DNA from: Bog-756 sp963730685
GTDB lineage: Bacteria > Actinomycetota > Acidimicrobiia > Acidimicrobiales > RAAP-2
Reading direction: 5' to 3'
DNA: 64,000 bases
Assembly (NCBI GenBank): GCA_963730685.1
Contig: CAVSSP010000004.1
Coordinates: forward strand, 372,001-436,000
Of this stretch, positions 43,516 through 52,987 are shown in pieces; the stretch's first letter is position 1, and the number at the start of each line of letters is the position of its first letter. The notes beneath the pieces are model-generated. The model was not told where the DNA came from. It searched no databases and saw only the letters and a list, made by a program, of their open reading frames with translations. The position numbers and the translations under genes were made by a program.

Positions 43516-43989
43516 GGCCTGCAGCGGGCCCGCATCGTCGTACCCCTGGCGGACTCCCTGGCCGGCCTGCCGTAGCAGCTGTTCGGGCTGGTAGAGCATC
43601 CAGTAGGCGTTGCGTGCGTGCTTGCGGGCCCGATTGACGCACACCTGGGCCAGTCGGGCCGGGTCCTCCTCTTCGCCCTCGTGCACGAACACCTCGAGGA
43701 TGTGGGTCGACGTCATGAGCTGGGCCTGCATGAGCCCCTGTGAGGCCTCGTGGGCACAGACCTGGTCGATGGCGGCCTTGCCGGGCATGCCCAGTGCCAC
43801 CACGATCAGGCACCCTTCGTTCTCGATCAGCCGCTTGCACTCGACGGCCAGGTCCTTGAACCCGGGCACCGTGCGCCGCACGACGTCGAACTCCGACCCG
43901 AAGCCCGGGCACTGCTTGAGCTCGTCGACCGCCTCGGCCCCCATGTCGTAGCGGGCGAACATGGTGTCGACCACCCCGATGAGATCCAT
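43513..43989 (-). CDS. Archaeal-type riboflavin synthase
   Basis: 158 aa. It matches the archaeal riboflavin synthase family (RibC of methanogens), which is related to lumazine synthase and not to bacterial RibE. It carries GVVDTMFARYDMGAEAVDEL, RRTVPGFKDLAVECKRL, VALGMPGKAAIDQVCAHEAS, LMQAQLMTSTHILEVFVHE and a C-terminus ending LRQAGQGVRQGYDDAGPL. It would dismutate two 6,7-dimethyl-8-ribityllumazine molecules to riboflavin. Length and all blocks are intact. It sits alone between an acyl-CoA dehydrogenase and bioA, with no rib operon nearby. Transfer from archaea is one explanation. Confidence 0.88.
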   Translation of the reverse strand: MDLIGVVDTMFARYDMGAEAVDELKQCPGFGSEFDVVRRTVPGFKDLAVECKRLIENEGCLIVVALGMPGKAAIDQVCAHEASQGLMQAQLMTSTHILEVFVHEGEEEDPARLAQVCVNRARKHARNAYWMLYQPEQLLRQAGQGVRQGYDDAGPLQA

Positions 43990-44095
43990 GCCGTGATCCT
44001 ACCGGCCCCGCCACGGGTCACCCCCGTGGGCCGGCGGCCGCCGGCCCACGGGGGTCGGTTCGACCACCTCGTTCGCGTCGACAAGAATCAGGGCG

Positions 44096-45430
44096 ATGAG
44101 CGACCCGTCCGACCCCCCTCACGTGGCGGGCGACCCGTGGGCGGAGAGGGACGCCGCCGTGGTGTGGCACGGCTTCACCCAGATGTCGTCGTACCCGGGG
44201 ACCTCGCCGGTGATCGTGGACCGGGCCGAGGGACGCGAGCTGATCGACGTGCACGGCCGGCGCTACTTCGACGCCATCTCCTCCCTGTGGGTGACCACCC
44301 TCGGCCATCACGTCCCCGAGCTCGATCGGGCCATCATCGACCAGTTGGGGAGGGTCGCCCACGCCACGCTGCTGGGCAACGGGAGCCGGACGGCCGTCGA
44401 GTTCGCCGAGGCGCTGGCCGACGTGGTCCCCGTGCCCGAGCCCCACGTGATGTTCGCGTCCGATGGTGCCGTGGCCGTGGAACAGGCGCTCAAGATGGCG
44501 TTCCAGTACTGGGTCAACCGGGGCGAGCCCGGCCACGACCGGTTCATCGCCCTGGGCGACGCCTACCACGGCGACACCATCGGGGCGCTCTCGCTCGGGG
44601 ACGGCGGATTCGGCACCGGGCTGTTCGACCCGCTCCGCTTCCCCGTCGTCCGGAGTCCGGGCTACGCCTCCCCCGACTGGGCCACCAAGCTGATCGGCAC
44701 CATCGAGGCCAACGCCCCGTCCCTGGCCGCCGTGGTCATCGAGCCGCTGGTCCAGGGGGCGTCGGGGATGCTCGTGGCGGAGCCGGCCGACCTGGCCCGG
44801 GTGGGGGAGGCCTGTCGGGCCCTCGGAGTCCTGTTGATCTGTGACGAGGTGGCCACCGGGTTCGGCCGCACCGGGCGGCTGTTCGCGTCGGAGTGGGGAG
44901 GAGCGGACTTCCACCCCGACATCCTCTGCCTGGGCAAGGGCATCACCGGGGGCTACCTGCCGCTGTCGGCCACGGTGGCGTCGGGCCCGGTGTTCCGGGC
45001 CTTCGACGGCCCCGACCTGGGGGAGACCACCTTCTACCACGGCCATTCCTACGGCGGTAACGCCCTGGCCTGCGCAGTGGCGCTGCGCCACCTGCAGCTG
45101 ATCGAGGAGTGGGACGTGCTGTCCACGGTGGCGACCACGGCCGCCCATCTCGAGATGCGGTTGGCCGATTCTGTGGCCGGGTCGGTGGGCGTGTCCGCCG
45201 TCCGCCAGCGCGGGCTGATGGTGGGCGTCGAGCTCGACCCGCCCCGGGACGGGGTCCGGTGGGGCAGGAGGGTCTGCGCCGGGGCGGTGGCGCGGGGCGT
45301 CCTGCTGCGGCCGCTCGGTGACGTCGTGGTCCTGATGCCACCGCTCACCACCACCGTCGACGAGGTCGACCGGGTGGTGGAGGCGTTGGCCGAGTCGATC
45401 GGTGCCGTGGCCGACGAGGACGGCCGGTGA
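44096..45430 (+). CDS. bioA: Adenosylmethionine-8-amino-7-oxononanoate aminotransferase
   Basis: 444 aa PLP class III aminotransferase making 7,8-diaminopelargonate (DAPA) in biotin synthesis, with SAM as the amino donor. Signatures are SSLWVTTLGHHVPELD, LGDAYHGDTIGALSLG, LICDEVATGFGRTGRLF and the PLP Lys in LCLGKGITGGYLPLSATV. The start MSDPSDPPHVAG is close to a run GGGCG rather than a good ribosome site. It begins bioA-bioF-bioD; its stop overlaps the bioF GTG. Confidence 0.93.
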   Translation: MSDPSDPPHVAGDPWAERDAAVVWHGFTQMSSYPGTSPVIVDRAEGRELIDVHGRRYFDAISSLWVTTLGHHVPELDRAIIDQLGRVAHATLLGNGSRTAVEFAEALADVVPVPEPHVMFASDGAVAVEQALKMAFQYWVNRGEPGHDRFIALGDAYHGDTIGALSLGDGGFGTGLFDPLRFPVVRSPGYASPDWATKLIGTIEANAPSLAAVVIEPLVQGASGMLVAEPADLARVGEACRALGVLLICDEVATGFGRTGRLFASEWGGADFHPDILCLGKGITGGYLPLSATVASGPVFRAFDGPDLGETTFYHGHSYGGNALACAVALRHLQLIEEWDVLSTVATTAAHLEMRLADSVAGSVGVSAVRQRGLMVGVELDPPRDGVRWGRRVCAGAVARGVLLRPLGDVVVLMPPLTTTVDEVDRVVEALAESIGAVADEDGR

Positions 45431-46678
45431 CCGGCTGGACCGGGACGGTGGCGTCCAGGCCGTCGTCGTGGTCGGCGTGGGTGGACCGTTCCTGTGCCGA
45501 GGTGGAGGTGGCCGGCCAGTGGCGGAAGCCCCGGAGGTTCGATGCGCGGGGCCCGTCCGGCCGCCTGGCGGCTGACGACGGCCCGGAGCCGGCGTCGCCC
45601 TGGGGTCCCGGAGTCGGTCCGACCGTCGTCTCGTTCGCCTCCAACGACTACCTCGGCCTGTCGTGCCATCCCGGGGTCGTGGCGGCGGCGCACGTGGCCC
45701 TCGACCGTTGGGGGACGGGTTCGGGAGCCTCCCGGTTGGTTACGGGGTCGCGTCCGGTCCACGACGACCTCGAGGCGGCGCTGGCGGCCCTCAAGGGGTG
45801 CGAGCGGGCGGTGGTCTTCCCGACCGGGTTCGCAGCGAACCTGTCGGTGCTGTCGGTGTTCGGCACCGAGGAGGCCGACGTCTTCTCGGACGCGTGGAAC
45901 CACGCCTCGATCATCGACGGGTGCCGACTGGCCCGAGCCTCCGTCCACGTCTACCCCCACGGTGACCTGGGACAGCTGGATGCCATGCTGGCCGCGTCCC
46001 GGCGGCGGACGGTGATCGTCTCGGACTCCGTCTTCTCGATGGACGGTGACGCCGCCGACCTCGAGGGACTGGTCCGGCTGGCCCACCGCCACGGGGCCCT
46101 GCTGGTGCTGGACGAGGCCCATGCCGTCCTCGGCCCCGACCTGGCCGACGTGGCCGGAGCCGGCAGGGAGGACGGAGGCGTCGACGTCCTGTCGGTGGGG
46201 ACCCTGTCCAAGACCCTGGGCTCCCTGGGCGGCTTCGTGGCCGGCCCGGCCCGCTTCATCGAGCTTCTCGTCAACCGGGCCCGACCGTACATCTTCACCA
46301 CCGCGCCCACCCCGGCCGATGCCGCCGCCGCATTGGCCGCCGTGCACATCGTGCAGTCACCCGAGGGTGACCGCCTTCGGGCCACACTGGCCCGCCACGC
46401 CACCCGGGTGGCCGAGGCCGTCGGGGCGGGGCCACTCGGTCTCGCCCATCGTGCCGGTCATCATCGGGGGCGAGGACGAGGCCATGAAGGCATCGGCCGC
46501 GCTCCTGGCCGAGGGCCTGTGGGTGCCGGCCATCCGTCCTCCCACCGTCCCGGTGGGCACGTCCCGGCTGCGGGTGACGCTGTCGGCCGCCCACACCGAC
46601 GAGCAGGTCGATCGATTGGTCAGCGGGCTGCGGGTGCTGGGTGTGAACGCCGCCGACGGCGGTTCCCGTGAGACCTGA
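45427..46678 (+). CDS. bioF: 8-amino-7-oxononanoate synthase, frame broken near 46,430
   Basis: About 416 aa after correction. PLP enzyme condensing pimeloyl thioester with alanine. SFASNDYLGLSCHP, GTGSGASRLVTGSRPVHDDL, FSDAWNHASIIDGCRL, LDEAHAVLG and the PLP Lys in GTLSKTLGSLGGFVAG are present. Removing one G from the G4 run at 46428-46431 joins EAVGAG to HSVSPIVPVIIGGEDEAM and the remaining C-terminus. The GTG start overlaps the bioA stop and the end overlaps bioD by 11 nt. Confidence 0.88.
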
Positions 46679-47351
46679 GCGGCTGGTCCTCATCTGCGGC
46701 ACGGCCACCGAGGTGGGCAAGACGTGGGTGGCGGCTCGCATCCTGTCCGAGCTGCGGGACCGGGGGCTCACCGTGGCGGCGCGCAAGCCGGCCCAGTCCT
46801 TCGACGTCGACTCCGAGGGTGGGCGGCTGGGCGGCGCCACCGACGCCGAGGTGCTCGGTGCGGCATCGGGCGAGCACCCCGGTGCGGTATGCCACTCGTT
46901 CCGCTCCTACACGAGGGCCATGGCACCCCCGATGGCCGCCGAGGCGCTGGGGCTGCCCCGCTTTTCCGTGGCCGACCTGGTCGACGAGCTGGGTTGGCCG
47001 TCGGAACGGGTGAAGGTGGGGGTCGTGGAGTTGGCCGGGGGCGTGCGGTCCCCTCAGGCGTCGGACGGGGACGCCACGCACGTGCTGGCGGCCCTCGAGC
47101 CCGACCTCGTCGTACTGGTCGCCGACGCCGGACTCGGCACCATCAACGCGGTACGACTGTCGATGGAGGCCCTGACCGCCGTCACCGAGGGGAGCGTGGC
47201 CACCCGTGCGGTGGTGGTCCTGGACCGGTTCGACGGCCATCACGACATCCACCGCCGCAATCTCGAGTGGCTGACCGCCCGCGACCACTTCGAGGTGGTG
47301 ACCCTCCCCGGCGAGGAGCAGCAGTTGGCCGACCTGGTGTGGACCCCGTGA
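46668..47351 (+). CDS. bioD: Dethiobiotin synthetase
   Basis: 227 aa P-loop enzyme closing the ureido ring of dethiobiotin from DAPA, CO2 and ATP. The Walker A region is CGTATEVGKTWVAARI near the N-terminus, followed by ARKPAQSFD and, later, VELAGGVRSP. It begins with GTG inside the end of bioF, so the three bio genes are translationally linked. bioB lies 9 kb away; no bioC, bioH or bioW is in the window. Confidence 0.93.
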   Translation: MRPERLVLICGTATEVGKTWVAARILSELRDRGLTVAARKPAQSFDVDSEGGRLGGATDAEVLGAASGEHPGAVCHSFRSYTRAMAPPMAAEALGLPRFSVADLVDELGWPSERVKVGVVELAGGVRSPQASDGDATHVLAALEPDLVVLVADAGLGTINAVRLSMEALTAVTEGSVATRAVVVLDRFDGHHDIHRRNLEWLTARDHFEVVTLPGEEQQLADLVWTP

Positions 47352-47386
47352 CCGCTGCAACTCCGGCCACCCTGCCGTCGGCGTGG

Positions 47387-48278
47387 TCAGACCCCGAATC
47401 CGGCGGCGGCGACCACGGCGCGGCTGAACGGTCGGGCCAGCGCCCGGAGCTCCGCGCACCCCTCCTCGCCCAGCGCCTCGTAGGGGAAGACCGCCGCTCG
47501 GTCGGTGGCGTCCTCCAGCTCCTGTCGCAGCGCCGCCCCGTCGTCGGTGAGCGCCAGGGACGCCCGGTGGGTGTCGGACGGCTGCACCCGTTCCACCAAC
47601 CGGCGACCGGCCAACCGCTCCACGCCGGCCTCCCATTCGGCGTCGGGCCAACCCCGCGTCCCCTTCAGGAACGCCTCGGGCAGCTCGCCGGTGGCCAGAT
47701 GGAGGGCCAGCGCTTCCACCGGGTCGAGATCGTGCAGGATCAAGCGTGGCGATGTGCCCGTCGCCCCGGAACTCCCGGAGCAGCGTCTGGGCGTGCCACA
47801 ACGCCAGATGTGGCGGCTCCGGGCCACGGCAGTCCGGCATGGGCGGCGAACAGGGGCCGGCCCTCGGTACCGGAGTGCCGCCCGTTCGGCCGCCCGCCGG
47901 GCCAGGCCGGCCGCCCGGAGCATCTCGGGCGAGCCGACCGCTCCGCCGAGCATCCGCGTCGAGCGCGGCATCGGCGGCGCCCAGGCGGGCATCGAGCACG
48001 GCCGACGGCGGTGCCGCCTCCCATGCCTCCGGAATGGCCGAGCGCACCAGCCCCGGGTTGAAGTTGAAGAACGTGGCGATCACCGTGTCGGCGCCCACCC
48101 TGCCCATGGGCGCGGCCCGGGAGGCGAAGTAGCCGGCCTCCTGCTTGATCCCGAGGCGGGCGTAGGACTCCGAGGCCTCGGGGGCGAAGTAGATCATGCC
48201 GTGGAGGGGCTCGACCGACCGCCATGTCTTGCGGGCGGTGAGGGGGGACAGCGGGGAGCCGGCGGGGCGGGGAGCCAT
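47387..48278 (-). pseudogene. SCO6745-family protein with four apparent frameshifts
   Basis: About 295 aa when frames are joined. Blocks in order: SVEPLHGMIYFAPEASESYA and ATFFNFNPGLVRSAIPEAWE; then MLGGAVGSPEMLRAAGLARR; then TEGRPLFAAHAGLPWPG; then PPHLALWHAQTLLREFRGDG; then LHDLDPVEALALHLATGELP to the end. These match the SCO6745 family, a winged-helix-like protein of unknown function common in Actinomycetota. Breaks are near 47,958, 47,867, 47,822 and 47,742, each explained by one extra base. It could be a decayed gene, but the conserved blocks suggest clustered sequence errors. Confidence 0.65.
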
Positions 48279-48362
48279 GGTCCACGGTACCCGAACCCCC
48301 TCGGTGCCTCCGGGTGGCGCCGGCGGCACCGTCCGGCGGGGATGACGGACGGATGAACGCCG

Positions 48363-48368
48363 TATAGT
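48363..48368 (+). promoter_or_regulatory. -10 hexamer of the NfeD-like gene
   Basis: TATAGT, an excellent TANNNT match, with GATGAC 16 nt upstream. Predicts a leader of about 60 nt before the ATG at 48436. Confidence 0.45.
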
Positions 48369-48435
48369 GCCGGATAGGGATCAGACTGCGGCGATGGGTG
48401 CGCGCTCGAACTCGAGGTCGGAAACGGAGTCGGCG

Positions 48436-48642
48436 ATGTTGAACGGTGTCTCGGGCATGATCGGCGAGACGGCGGTGGTGAAGAAGGCGGTGTCCGACAG
48501 CCACCAGCCCGGTTCGGTGTTCAGCCGGGGCGAGGAGTGGTACGCCGTCCCCCTGTTCCCCGGGACCACGATCGAGACCGGAACCACCGTCGTGGTGGCG
48601 GACGTCGAACGGGGCCTCCTGGTGGTCTACCCGGCCGACTGA
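48436..48642 (+). CDS. Mini NfeD-like OB-fold protein
   Basis: 68 aa. The ATG at 48436 is chosen because GGAG lies 6 nt upstream. The sequence from ETAVVKKAVSDSHQPGSVFS to VVVADVERGLLVVYP fits the soluble C-terminal OB-fold of NfeD proteins (G.V..DGE.W.A......G..V.V). The usual membrane helices and protease domain are missing. It lies just upstream of an SPFH-domain protein, the normal partner of NfeD, which supports the call. In-frame upstream ATGs would add an Arg/Ser-rich extension. Confidence 0.65.
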   Translation: MLNGVSGMIGETAVVKKAVSDSHQPGSVFSRGEEWYAVPLFPGTTIETGTTVVVADVERGLLVVYPAD

Positions 48643-48741
48643 GGCGCCGGCGCCCGCAGACGGCACCGGCGCCGCATTCCGGGGCGTGACGGTGCGTGTA
48701 CCCCTCCGAGTGCCTACAGTGGTGCGTAGGAGGTGGTCGCC

Positions 48742-49752
48742 ATGATCATCGGTTCCGCAGGTACATCGATCGCCCTGGCCGTGGTGGCGGTGGCCATCTT
48801 CGCCTTCATCGTCGTCTTCTTGAAGTCCTGCCTCAAGGTTGTCCAGCAGGGGTGTGTGGGGGTGGTGAAGCGGTTCGGTGAGTTCAAGACCATCTACCAG
48901 CCGGGGCTCCACGTGCTGCTCCCGCTGGCCGACCGCATGGACAAGGTGGACGTGCGCGAGTTCCCGCGGACCGGCGACCAGCAGGCGGTGATCACCAAGG
49001 ACAACGTGTCGCTGTGGGTCAGCGCCACCATCTTCTGTCAGGTGACCGACGTGAAGCTGGCCCTGTTCGAGGTGAACGACTTCGGGCTGGCGATCGACCA
49101 GATGGCCCGGACCGCGCTGCGGGCGGTGTTCGGTGAGCTGACGCTGGACGAGTCGCTGTCGGAGCGGGAGACCATCAACTCCAAGATGCAGGATCACATG
49201 GCCGAGGCCACGCTCAAGTGGGGAGTGCGGCTGAACCGGATCGAGATCCTCGACATCACCCCACCGGCCAACGTCCTCCAGGCCATGTCGGAGCAGAAGG
49301 AGGCCGAGCAGCACAAGCGGGCTGCCATCTTGAAGTCCGAGGGCGATCAGCAGTCGGCCATCAACAGCGCCCAGGGGCGCAAGCAGGCCGCCGTGCTCGA
49401 GGCCGAGGGCCAAAAGACGTCGGCCATCCTCGCCGCCGAGGCCCAAAAGCAGGTGCTCGAGCTGCGTGCCGACGGCGAGAAGCGGGCCGCCCAGCTGCGG
49501 GGAGAGGGAGAATCGGCGGCGCTGAATGCCATCGATACCTCGACCATCCACCCCAACACGTTGGCGATCATGCAGCTGCGGGCACTCCAGGCACTGGCCA
49601 CGTCGCCCAACTCCAAGATCGTGGTCCCCTACGAGGCTGCCGGGTTGGTGGGTGCGGCCCAGGTGCTGGTCGACGCCATGAAGGACGCCGGACTTCCCGG
49701 GGAGGCCGGGGTGTCGGGCAACGGCAACGGGAAGGCGCCACAGAGCGCATAG
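48742..49752 (+). CDS. SPFH/band-7 (stomatin-like) membrane protein
   Basis: 336 aa from the ATG with AGGAGG 8 nt upstream. One N-terminal membrane segment (SIALAVVAVAIFAFIVVFL) precedes an SPFH domain (QQGCVGVVKRFGEFKTIYQPGLHVLLP, shown in part) with VDVREFPRTGDQQAVITKDN. A coiled coil rich in EAEGQK/AEAQKQ repeats follows. Such stomatin/slipin proteins oligomerise on membranes and organise proteases or microdomains, often with an NfeD partner, here the small gene upstream. The C-terminus is Gly/Asn-rich. Confidence 0.88.
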   Translation: MIIGSAGTSIALAVVAVAIFAFIVVFLKSCLKVVQQGCVGVVKRFGEFKTIYQPGLHVLLPLADRMDKVDVREFPRTGDQQAVITKDNVSLWVSATIFCQVTDVKLALFEVNDFGLAIDQMARTALRAVFGELTLDESLSERETINSKMQDHMAEATLKWGVRLNRIEILDITPPANVLQAMSEQKEAEQHKRAAILKSEGDQQSAINSAQGRKQAAVLEAEGQKTSAILAAEAQKQVLELRADGEKRAAQLRGEGESAALNAIDTSTIHPNTLAIMQLRALQALATSPNSKIVVPYEAAGLVGAAQVLVDAMKDAGLPGEAGVSGNGNGKAPQSA

Positions 49753-49800
49753 CCGGGGCGCCCCGCCGGAAGGGCCGCCGGCAAGGAGAGCCGGAGTGGC

Positions 49801-51399
49801 CTACTTCATCTCCACCTGGTCGAGGTAGCGGTCGCTCCAGTGGGTGAAGACCTCGTCGGGGAGCTTGAGGGCGTGGGTCGGTTCGAGTGCCTCCACGAAG
49901 GCACGGTCGTGGCTCACCACGACGATGGTCCCCGGCCACTGGCTCAGCATGGTGCCGACCGCCTCGATGGAGGACGGGTCCAGATTGTTGGTGGGCTCGT
50001 CGAGGAGCAGCACATTGGCCCGGCCGGCGGCCAGCATGGCCAGGCCCAGCTTGGCCCGTTCGCCTCCCGACAGGGTCTTGGGCATCTGGTGGGCCGCCTT
50101 TCCGGCGATCCCGAACATGCCGAGCAGGGCCCGACGCTCCGTCTCCTGCACCAGCACGGTGTCGTCGATGTTCGCCAGGACGGTGACCTCGGGATCGACC
50201 TGTTCGTGCTCTTGTGCGAAGTAGCCCAGCGTGACGTTGGCCCCGATCTCGACGCTTCCGGCGGACGGCTCCTGCACACCGGCCAGGCAGCGCAGGAGGC
50301 TCGACTTGCCGGCACCGTTCCGCCCGATGATCACCGCCCGGTCACCCCGGCGGCAGTGGAAGTTGACCTGGTGGAGCACGGTGGCCGCTCCGTAGGTCAC
50401 GCCGAGGTCGGTGGCCCGCAGGGGAACCTCGCCCGAGCGAATCGGTGTGGGGAGGCGGAACGAGCTCTTCTTCTCCCGCTTGTGGACCTCGGTCTTGCCC
50501 GACTCGAGGCGCTCGACCCGCTTGTCGATCGACTTGGCGATCCTGGCCCGCCGGTTGGTGCTCCCACGCATGGAGTCGGCCAGCGTGGACAGCCGCTTGA
50601 TCTCACGGCCCTCGAGCAGTGCGGCGCGCTCGCGCTGGCTCTGATCGGCCTCGAGCTGCACCATGTAGGACGAGTAGGTGCCCTTGAACTCGTGGAGACG
50701 CCCGTCGGAGAGGTGCAGCACCTTGTTGATCGACCGGTCCAGCAGCTTGAGGTCGTGGGACACCACCAGGATCGCACCCGGGAAGCGCTCGAGTTCCTCC
50801 ATCAGCCAGCGCTTGGCCGGAAGGTCGAGGTGGTTGGTGGGCTCGTCCAGGATCATCGTGTCCGGACCCTGGAAGAGCATGCGGATGAGGTCGACCCGCC
50901 GGCGCTGACCCCCCGACAGGCTCTCGATGTCCTCGAGCAGGAGCTCCTGTCGCAGCCCGAGGCCATCGGCCAGGCGCGCCATGGTGGACTCCGCCTCGTA
51001 GCCGCCGTTCTCGCGGAATTGCTCCTCGAGATCGGAGAACAGCTCGATGTTCTCCGTGCTCGGGTCCTTGGCCATCTGGCCCCTGGCCTTGTTGAGCGCA
51101 TCGTCGAGCACATCCAGTCCCCGCCCGGACAAGACGTGGGAGAAGCCGTTGGGCTCGAGACCGAGCCCGTGCGGTACCGGTACCTGGGGCAGGTAGCCGT
51201 AGGTCCCCCGGATGGCGGCGTTGCCGGTGGACCGCACGTTGCGGCCGGGCTCGTCGATGATCACCGAGATGAAGGTGGACTTGCCGGTGCCGTTCCGGCC
51301 GACCAGCCCGACCTTCTCGCCCGCGCCGACGACGAACGAGGCGTCGTGCAGCAGCGTCCGGTCGCCGATTTCGATGGTGAGGGAGGAACCGACGATCAT
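49801..51399 (-). CDS. ABC-F family ATPase
   Basis: 532 aa with two ABC domains and no membrane segment. Domain 1: Walker A GLVGRNGTGKST, signature LSGGQRRRVDLIRM, Walker B TMILDEPTNHLD. The linker is basic (KSIDKRVERLESGKTEVHKREKKSS). Domain 2: Walker A IIGRNGAGKSS, signature LSGGERAKLGLAM, Walker B VLLLDEPTNNLD. ABC-F proteins act on the ribosome; this one resembles actinobacterial housekeeping translation factors more than antibiotic-resistance members. Monocistronic, convergent with the SPFH gene. Confidence 0.9.
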   Translation of the reverse strand: MIVGSSLTIEIGDRTLLHDASFVVGAGEKVGLVGRNGTGKSTFISVIIDEPGRNVRSTGNAAIRGTYGYLPQVPVPHGLGLEPNGFSHVLSGRGLDVLDDALNKARGQMAKDPSTENIELFSDLEEQFRENGGYEAESTMARLADGLGLRQELLLEDIESLSGGQRRRVDLIRMLFQGPDTMILDEPTNHLDLPAKRWLMEELERFPGAILVVSHDLKLLDRSINKVLHLSDGRLHEFKGTYSSYMVQLEADQSQRERAALLEGREIKRLSTLADSMRGSTNRRARIAKSIDKRVERLESGKTEVHKREKKSSFRLPTPIRSGEVPLRATDLGVTYGAATVLHQVNFHCRRGDRAVIIGRNGAGKSSLLRCLAGVQEPSAGSVEIGANVTLGYFAQEHEQVDPEVTVLANIDDTVLVQETERRALLGMFGIAGKAAHQMPKTLSGGERAKLGLAMLAAGRANVLLLDEPTNNLDPSSIEAVGTMLSQWPGTIVVVSHDRAFVEALEPTHALKLPDEVFTHWSDRYLDQVEMK

Positions 51400-51511
51400 C
51401 AGGGGAGGGGGCTGACCTGGTCACGACCGGAGTCGACCTCCGTGTCGACGGCGGGAGTCCCGGCGCGATCAACCTCGGACATTGTCCCACACGTCTCGAT
51501 GGCCTCCGGCG

Positions 51512-52987
51512 TCAGGGCCGGACGGCGCCGCGCCGCGCCATCCGGCGGCCGGGTGACCCGACGGCCCGTGCCATCCGCCGGGCCCGCACCACCCGGTGGT
51601 GGACCATGGCCCGGAAGGCGATCTGGTGGACCGGGAGCAGCAGCCACCAGTACGCCATGCCGACCAGGCCCTTGGTGCGGAGCGAGCCGACCTGTTCGAT
51701 CCGCGTGGGCTCGGTCGACGAGACCCGGAAGCCGAGCCAGGCTTCGCCGCAGAACCACAGTCGCGAGCTCAGCACCAGCATCTGGGGATCGCGGGCCTCG
51801 ATCCTCCACCAGTCGACGGTGGCCCCTGCCTCGATGGTCGGTGGCCTCCCGAGCCTCAGGTCCTCCCCGAAGAGGTGGCCGAGGGCGATGCGCAGCTGCC
51901 AGGCATAGGGCCAGCCGTACCAGGCCAGCTGCCCTCCGCAGTCGTCGAGATCGGCCTCGACGCCGGCCACTTCGCCACTCGCCGCCACACCGGTCGCTCG
52001 GACCCGGGCCGACGAACGGTCGGTGTACACACCGTCCTCGAGGCCCCCGGTGCGTTCGAACAGCGATCCCGCCACCGCGTCGGCCTGCTCGTCCAGGGCC
52101 GCGGCGATGGCCGACTCCACGTCGAGAGGTCGGACCGAGAAGGCGTCGGTGGTGCGGTCGCCGGTGCGGATCGTCACCTCGTTGGTGAGGCTCCCGATGA
52201 GTGAATGGCTGACCGTCCGGTCCACCGGGGTGACCAGGTCGACCCAGTGGGCCGACAGCGAGGGACTCAGCACCGGGACCTTCACGATCAACCGGGGACG
52301 CAGCCCGCGCACCCGGGCATAGACGTCCATCATCGTCCGGTAGGTGGTCACATCCGGGCACCCGACCTCGTACACGCCCGGGTCGACGCCGACCGCCTGG
52401 CCGAGGTAGGCGAGGAGGTCCCGCAGGGCGATGGGTTGCACCCTGGTGTTGACCCACCGGGGACACACCATCATCGGGAGCCGTTCGGTCAGGTAGCGGA
52501 TCATCTCGAACGAGATGCTGCCGGCCCCGAGGACCACCGCCGCCCGCAGCTCCACCACAGGGACACCGGTCGAGCCCAGCACCCGGCCCACCTCCTGACG
52601 GCTGGCCAGGTGTTCGGAGAGCTCGCCGTGCCCCAGCCCCCCGAGGTAGATGATGCGGCCCACGCCGGCCCTGGCCGCGGCGTCGGCGAAGGATCGGGCC
52701 AGCTCACGGTCCCGCTGGGCGAACCCGGGCCCACCGGCCATGGCATGGACCAGGTAGTAGGCGGCCTCGCACCCGGCCAGCGCGGTGGCGACGGCGCCGG
52801 TGTCGGAGACGTCGACCGGGCAGACGTCCACGCCGGGGTGCGAGGCCATCGTGGCGGCATCGCGCACCAGGGCGTTGACGGGGTGACCCGATGCCACCAG
52901 GTGGGGGATGAGCTGACGCCCGACGAATCCGTTGGCGCCGGCCACCGCCATCCGGCGGCCCGGGGGAACCATCGCGGACGGGCTCAT
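51512..52987 (-). CDS. NAD(P)-binding protein with DUF2867 C-terminal domain
   Basis: 491 aa. The N-terminal 290 residues are an atypical SDR fold (MAVAGANGFVGRQLIPHLVA, AAYYLVHAMAGG, IIYLGGLGHGELSEHLASR, the partial motifs shown). The C-terminal 190 residues are DUF2867 (WWRIEARDPQMLVLSSRLW), which resembles a START-like domain. Similar to the E. coli YbjT type of predicted oxidoreductases. The ATG overlaps the stop of the dihydrouridine synthase gene (ATGA), placing it last in a maf-dus-DUF2867 operon. Confidence 0.85.
   Translation of the reverse strand: MSPSAMVPPGRRMAVAGANGFVGRQLIPHLVASGHPVNALVRDAATMASHPGVDVCPVDVSDTGAVATALAGCEAAYYLVHAMAGGPGFAQRDRELARSFADAAARAGVGRIIYLGGLGHGELSEHLASRQEVGRVLGSTGVPVVELRAAVVLGAGSISFEMIRYLTERLPMMVCPRWVNTRVQPIALRDLLAYLGQAVGVDPGVYEVGCPDVTTYRTMMDVYARVRGLRPRLIVKVPVLSPSLSAHWVDLVTPVDRTVSHSLIGSLTNEVTIRTGDRTTDAFSVRPLDVESAIAAALDEQADAVAGSLFERTGGLEDGVYTDRSSARVRATGVAASGEVAGVEADLDDCGGQLAWYGWPYAWQLRIALGHLFGEDLRLGRPPTIEAGATVDWWRIEARDPQMLVLSSRLWFCGEAWLGFRVSSTEPTRIEQVGSLRTKGLVGMAYWWLLLPVHQIAFRAMVHHRVVRARRMARAVGSPGRRMARRGAVRP

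Noticed and set aside
49801..51399. ABC-F antibiotic-resistance protein
   Set aside because: Its linker and context fit housekeeping translation ABC-F members. No resistance genes are nearby.
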